DNA from: Lentisphaerota bacterium
Lineage (GTDB): Bacteria; Verrucomicrobiota; Lentisphaeria; Victivallales; Victivallaceae
Direction: 5' to 3'
Length of the DNA: 44,102 nucleotides
Assembly: GCA_015061495.1 (NCBI GenBank)
Contig: SUWL01000014.1
Location: 1 to 44,102 of the forward strand
Part shown: in pieces, positions 41,377 through 44,102 of the stretch
How the letters are laid out: each line of letters begins with the position of its first letter
Position numbering within the stretch: the stretch's first letter is position 1
Notes under the pieces: model-generated
The model's input: the letters and a program-made list of their open reading frames with translations, nothing else
What the model was told of the DNA's origin: nothing
The model's database searches: none
Position numbers and translations under genes: made by a program

Positions 41377-41561
41377 AACTTTCCCCTTTCTTTTTAGTTA
41401 TTTTTGACTGTCGGTTTAATGAAAAATATAAAATATCAGCAATATTCTGAAAATGAATAAAAAAATCCCCTTTGTGCTATATAACGCCGGAAAGACGCTG
41501 ATTATTTTACCGGATTCTTTTTTTTCAGGTATTTTTATTCCGGAAAAGATAATACCTCCTT

Positions 41562-41590
41562 ATTATACCATCGGAGGAAGTTTTTTTCAA
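41562..41590 (-). promoter_or_regulatory. Promoter of the second SSS symporter, with long leader
   Basis: Minus strand TTGAAA (41585-41590), 17 bp, TATAAT (41562-41567). The start near 41555 would leave a leader of about 180 nt, with an AGGTATT/AATACCT hairpin at its 5' end. A weaker TATATT at 41425 has only TTTTCA as -35. Confidence 0.65.
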
Positions 41591-41619
41591 GCAATGTGCG
41601 GAGTTTTTAACTTTTTTTG

Positions 41620-41648
41620 TGGAAAATTTCTCATTCCGGTGGTATATT
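41620..41648 (+). promoter_or_regulatory. rsmB promoter
   Basis: TGGAAA (41620-41625), 17 bp, TATATT (41643-41648). The start would be near 41655, only about 4 bases before the ATG. A TTG at 41617 that could extend the reading frame lies in the promoter. Confidence 0.6.
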
Positions 41649-41658
41649 ATCTGCCATT

Positions 41659-42993
41659 ATGAGAGATTATAAGAATAGAAAAGAACTCGCCCCGGCGAAA
41701 TTCCGGGCTCAACTGAATCTGCTCAACGATGCCGCCCGCCGGGTCTTGAGCAACGGATTCGGCAGGAAACAGCCTGCTGACCGGGTGCTTGCAGCCTATT
41801 TCCGGGAAAACCGCCGATGCGGTTCCCGTGACCGTGCCTTTATTTCCGAGAGCGTCTATGCGGCGTTGCGCTTCTGGGGATTCCTGCGCAAATACCTGCC
41901 GCAAGACCGCCTCGCCGAAGTCGAACAGGGGAATATCCGTCTGACTGCCAGAGAGTTATCTGTTCTGCTTATGGCGGGATGTTTCATCAACGGCGATCAC
42001 GACCATGCCGCGGCGATCTGCGAAGCCTGTTCCATGCCCGCATTGCCTCATGCATTGAATAATCCATGCGCCAGAGCCAATCAGATGGGAGGTTACTTCA
42101 ACACCGATGTACGGTTGACCGACAATGATCTGCTCCCGGAGTGGATTTTTGAAAAACTTCCGGAAAATCTGGATAAAGAAAACTTTTTGAAACTGCTTGC
42201 AGAACGCCCACCGATGTGGATCAGACTGCAAAGCGACGACCGCCAGACCGTGATCGATGAGTTGACCGCTTCCGGAGCAGTAACTGCATTCCACCCGAAT
42301 TTGTCCGATGCCGTGGAAGTCCATGCAAAAATCAATCTTTATACGCTGGAGAGTTTCAAAGCCGGTAAATTTGAGATCCAGGATCTCGCCAGTCAGTGCG
42401 TCAGCATCGTTGCCGCCCCCAAACCCGGAGAAAGATGGTGCGACCCGTGTGCCGGAGCCGGCGGCAAAACCCTCCACCTCGCCCAGTTGATGAAACGCAA
42501 AGGTACGGTCGTTGCCGGAGATATCCGGGCGGCAAAACTGGAAGATCTGCGCCTGCGCGCCAGACGGGCGGGTTTCCCCAATATCATGACCAAAGCACAT
42601 GATGGGGGGCTTTGGAAAGGCAAACACCTGTTTGACGGAGTTCTGCTCGATGCCCCATGCAGCTGTTCCGGAGTCTGGAGGCGCAATCCCGGCGCCCAAT
42701 GGAAACTTGATCCGGCAGAGATCACGGAACTTGCCGCTACTCAACTGCAGATCATGGAAAATTATGCCGGAGCTGTCCGTACCGGCGGAGTGCTGGTATA
42801 TGCGACCTGTTCACTTTTTGATGAGGAAAATCAACTGGTCGTGAAACAGTTTCTCGCCGCCCATGATGAATACAAACTCGACCCGTTTGAAAATCCGCTG
42901 ACCGGTAAAATCGTCCCCGGAATGCTCCGGATCGACAGCATCGACGGCAATTGCGATGCCCTTTTTATGGCAAAACTGCGTAAGGTGAAATAA
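41659..42993 (+). CDS. rsmB: RsmB/NOP-family RNA (cytosine-5) methyltransferase
   Basis: 444 residues. An N-terminal NusB-like helical domain (about 15-145) precedes a SAM-dependent methyltransferase. The SAM loop is DPCAGAGGKTLHLA, the two catalytic cysteines are in DAPCSCSGVWRRNP and YATCSLFDEEN. RsmB methylates 16S rRNA C967; another Nop-type target cannot be excluded. ATG 41659 is the first codon after the promoter, and no ribosome-binding site is present. The stop shares a base with the trmL start. Confidence 0.9.
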   Translation: MRDYKNRKELAPAKFRAQLNLLNDAARRVLSNGFGRKQPADRVLAAYFRENRRCGSRDRAFISESVYAALRFWGFLRKYLPQDRLAEVEQGNIRLTARELSVLLMAGCFINGDHDHAAAICEACSMPALPHALNNPCARANQMGGYFNTDVRLTDNDLLPEWIFEKLPENLDKENFLKLLAERPPMWIRLQSDDRQTVIDELTASGAVTAFHPNLSDAVEVHAKINLYTLESFKAGKFEIQDLASQCVSIVAAPKPGERWCDPCAGAGGKTLHLAQLMKRKGTVVAGDIRAAKLEDLRLRARRAGFPNIMTKAHDGGLWKGKHLFDGVLLDAPCSCSGVWRRNPGAQWKLDPAEITELAATQLQIMENYAGAVRTGGVLVYATCSLFDEENQLVVKQFLAAHDEYKLDPFENPLTGKIVPGMLRIDSIDGNCDALFMAKLRKVK

Positions 42994-43466
42994 TGTCCGC
43001 TCCATTCAACATCGTCCTCTTTCAACCGGAAATACCGCAAAACACCGGAACTATCGGCCGATTGGCAGTATCGACCAATTGCCGCCTGCATCTGATCGAA
43101 CCGCTGGGATTTTCCATTGAGGACAAATATCTCAAACGGGCGGGACTGGATTACTGGCAGCACTTGGCTCCGGCGATCCACAAGGATTGGGAAAGTTTTC
43201 TGGCGGCAGAACAGCCGGAACGGATGTTTTTCATATCCACTCACGGAGAAAAAAACTTCTTCGATGCGGAATATAAATTGGGAGATTACTTGATTTTCGG
43301 CAGAGAATCCGCCGGATTGCCGCCGGAATTTTACGATTATTACAAGGAAGATATGTGGCAGATCCCCATGCCCGGGGAGTTCAGCCGCAGTTTGAATCTT
43401 GCCAATGCCGCAAGCATCGTCCTGTATGAAGCAATGAGGCAGAACCGGGATGAGCTCGGCATTTGA
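42993..43466 (+). CDS. trmL: tRNA (cytidine/uridine-34 2'-O)-methyltransferase
   Basis: 157 residues, the normal TrmL length. SPOUT/trefoil-knot features: VLFQPEIPQNTGTIGRLA at the N-terminus, LIFGRESAGLP, and IPMPGEFSRSLNLANAASIV forming the SAM knot. It modifies the wobble base of tRNA-Leu. It overlaps rsmB by one base (TAATG), a small operon of RNA methyltransferases. Confidence 0.94.
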   Translation: MSAPFNIVLFQPEIPQNTGTIGRLAVSTNCRLHLIEPLGFSIEDKYLKRAGLDYWQHLAPAIHKDWESFLAAEQPERMFFISTHGEKNFFDAEYKLGDYLIFGRESAGLPPEFYDYYKEDMWQIPMPGEFSRSLNLANAASIVLYEAMRQNRDELGI

Positions 43467-43490
43467 AATTTTCAGAAACTGTGATATGTT
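43463..43490 (+). promoter_or_regulatory. fabG promoter (candidate)
   Basis: TTGAAA (43463-43468) over the trmL stop, 16 bp, TATGTT (43485-43490). Confidence 0.5.
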
Positions 43491-43523
43491 ATACACATAA
43501 CCAAATTCAAGGAGGAATGGATC

Positions 43524-44102
43524 ATGTGCAAAAAACTTGAAGGAAAAGTCGCCATCGTTACCGGCGGAGCCCGTGGTATCGGCAAAGCTATCTGCGCCCG
43601 TCTCGCCGCTGAAGGTGCCAAACTGGCGATCGTGGACATCCTGCTGGAAACCGCCCAGCAGACCGCAGACGAATTCACCGCCGCCGGCATCGAGGCAAAA
43701 GCCTATGCCGCCAACGTGGCAAAATTTGAAGATGCCGAAGCCACCGTCGCAGCAGTAGTCAACGACTTCGGCAAATTGGATATCCTGGTCAACAACGCCG
43801 GGATCACCAAAGATACGCTGATGCTCAAAATGACCGAAGACCAGTGGGATGCCGTCATCGCGGTCAACCTTAAAGGTACTTTCAACTTTACCAAAGCTGC
43901 CGTGCGCCCGATGATGAAAGCCCGCGTCGGTAAAATCGTCAATATCGCTTCCGTCGTCGGCAGAATGGGTAACGTCGGTCAGGCAAACTACTCCGCCAGT
44001 AAAGCCGGTGTGATCGCCCTTGCCAAAACCACTGCCAAAGAATTCGGAGCCAGAAACATTCAGGTCAACGCCGTTGCCCCCGGTTATATCGAAACCGATA
44101 TG
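43524..44102 (+). CDS. fabG: 3-oxoacyl-ACP reductase, N-terminal 193 codons (cut by window edge)
   Basis: Reduces 3-oxoacyl-ACP with NADPH in fatty acid elongation. The cofactor loop is TGGARGIG, followed by LVNNAGITKDTLMLKM (typical of FabG), NIASVVGRMGN with the catalytic Ser, and YSASKAG with Tyr and Lys. It ends at GYIETDM at the window edge. The start ATG 43524 has GGAGGA 7 bases upstream; ATG 43517 is in another frame. Confidence 0.93.
   Translation, partial: MCKKLEGKVAIVTGGARGIGKAICARLAAEGAKLAIVDILLETAQQTADEFTAAGIEAKAYAANVAKFEDAEATVAAVVNDFGKLDILVNNAGITKDTLMLKMTEDQWDAVIAVNLKGTFNFTKAAVRPMMKARVGKIVNIASVVGRMGNVGQANYSASKAGVIALAKTTAKEFGARNIQVNAVAPGYIETDM

Noticed and set aside
41404-41413. 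CAGTCAAAAA in the second symporter's leader as another AraC site
   Set aside because: Only one partial copy, and downstream of the promoter.

Overview
This 44.1 kb window is a chromosomal segment with about 40 genes, roughly 50 % GC, and no phage, transposase, plasmid, rRNA or CRISPR content. It most resembles the PVC superphylum, probably a Lentisphaerae/Victivallales-type bacterium. The pointers are a Minf_1886-family protein (known almost only from Planctomycetes, Verrucomicrobia and Lentisphaerae), two long SSS symporters with C-terminal extensions, a secreted beta-helix protein, and Gfo/Idh/MocA plus TIM-barrel isomerase genes. The lineage is an inference from gene content.

Layout. 1-6.1 kb (minus): start of pyrB, pyrR with its own promoter, then a compact operon ffh > membrane protein > Minf_1886 protein > M16 peptidase. 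6.3-8.4 kb (plus): ZupT-like transporter and a P-loop kinase preceded by a lipoprotein signal. 8.5-11.7 kb (minus): a CAU-anticodon tRNA with terminator, and the operon cysK > nadA > metallophosphoesterase. 11.8-14.7 kb (plus): HAD phosphatase, small secreted protein, YgiQ radical SAM protein. 14.7-18 kb: DUF1805 protein and AraC regulator (minus), and the divergent isomerase/oxidoreductase operon with an AraC-style direct repeat at its promoter. 18-23 kb (minus): C_GCAxxG_C_C-like protein, secreted beta-helix protein, three tandem copies of a tiny lipoprotein gene with an exact 218-bp period, and an SSS symporter. 23.3-29.5 kb: an unidentified ORF, a dehydrogenase/SDR/MBL operon (minus) and divergent ROK regulator, fructokinase-like kinase and TauE/SafE exporter (plus). 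29.5-34.8 kb (minus): aminotransferase > isochorismatase-like hydrolase > accD > ffs (SRP RNA) > rph > dnaX. 34.8-39.2 kb (minus): 5'-3' exonuclease, a candidate small RNA, and the operon DUF1846 > argC > GNAT. 39.3-41.4 kb (minus): second SSS symporter. 41.6-44.1 kb (plus): rsmB > trmL and the start of fabG.

Promoters are unusually legible. Many genes have a TTGNNN box, exactly 17 bp, then TATATT (or TATAGT/TATACT). This let several starts be corrected, because apparent upstream TTG/GTG starts are really promoter bases.

The most interesting items are a candidate small RNA at 36035-36132 (own promoter, closing helix, T-run, two CUCCUC anti-Shine-Dalgarno motifs); the triplicated mini-lipoprotein genes; a perfect palindrome filling the promoter spacer of the DUF1846-argC-GNAT operon; an SRP RNA promoter embedded in the last codons of accD; and a probably near-leaderless rsmB mRNA.
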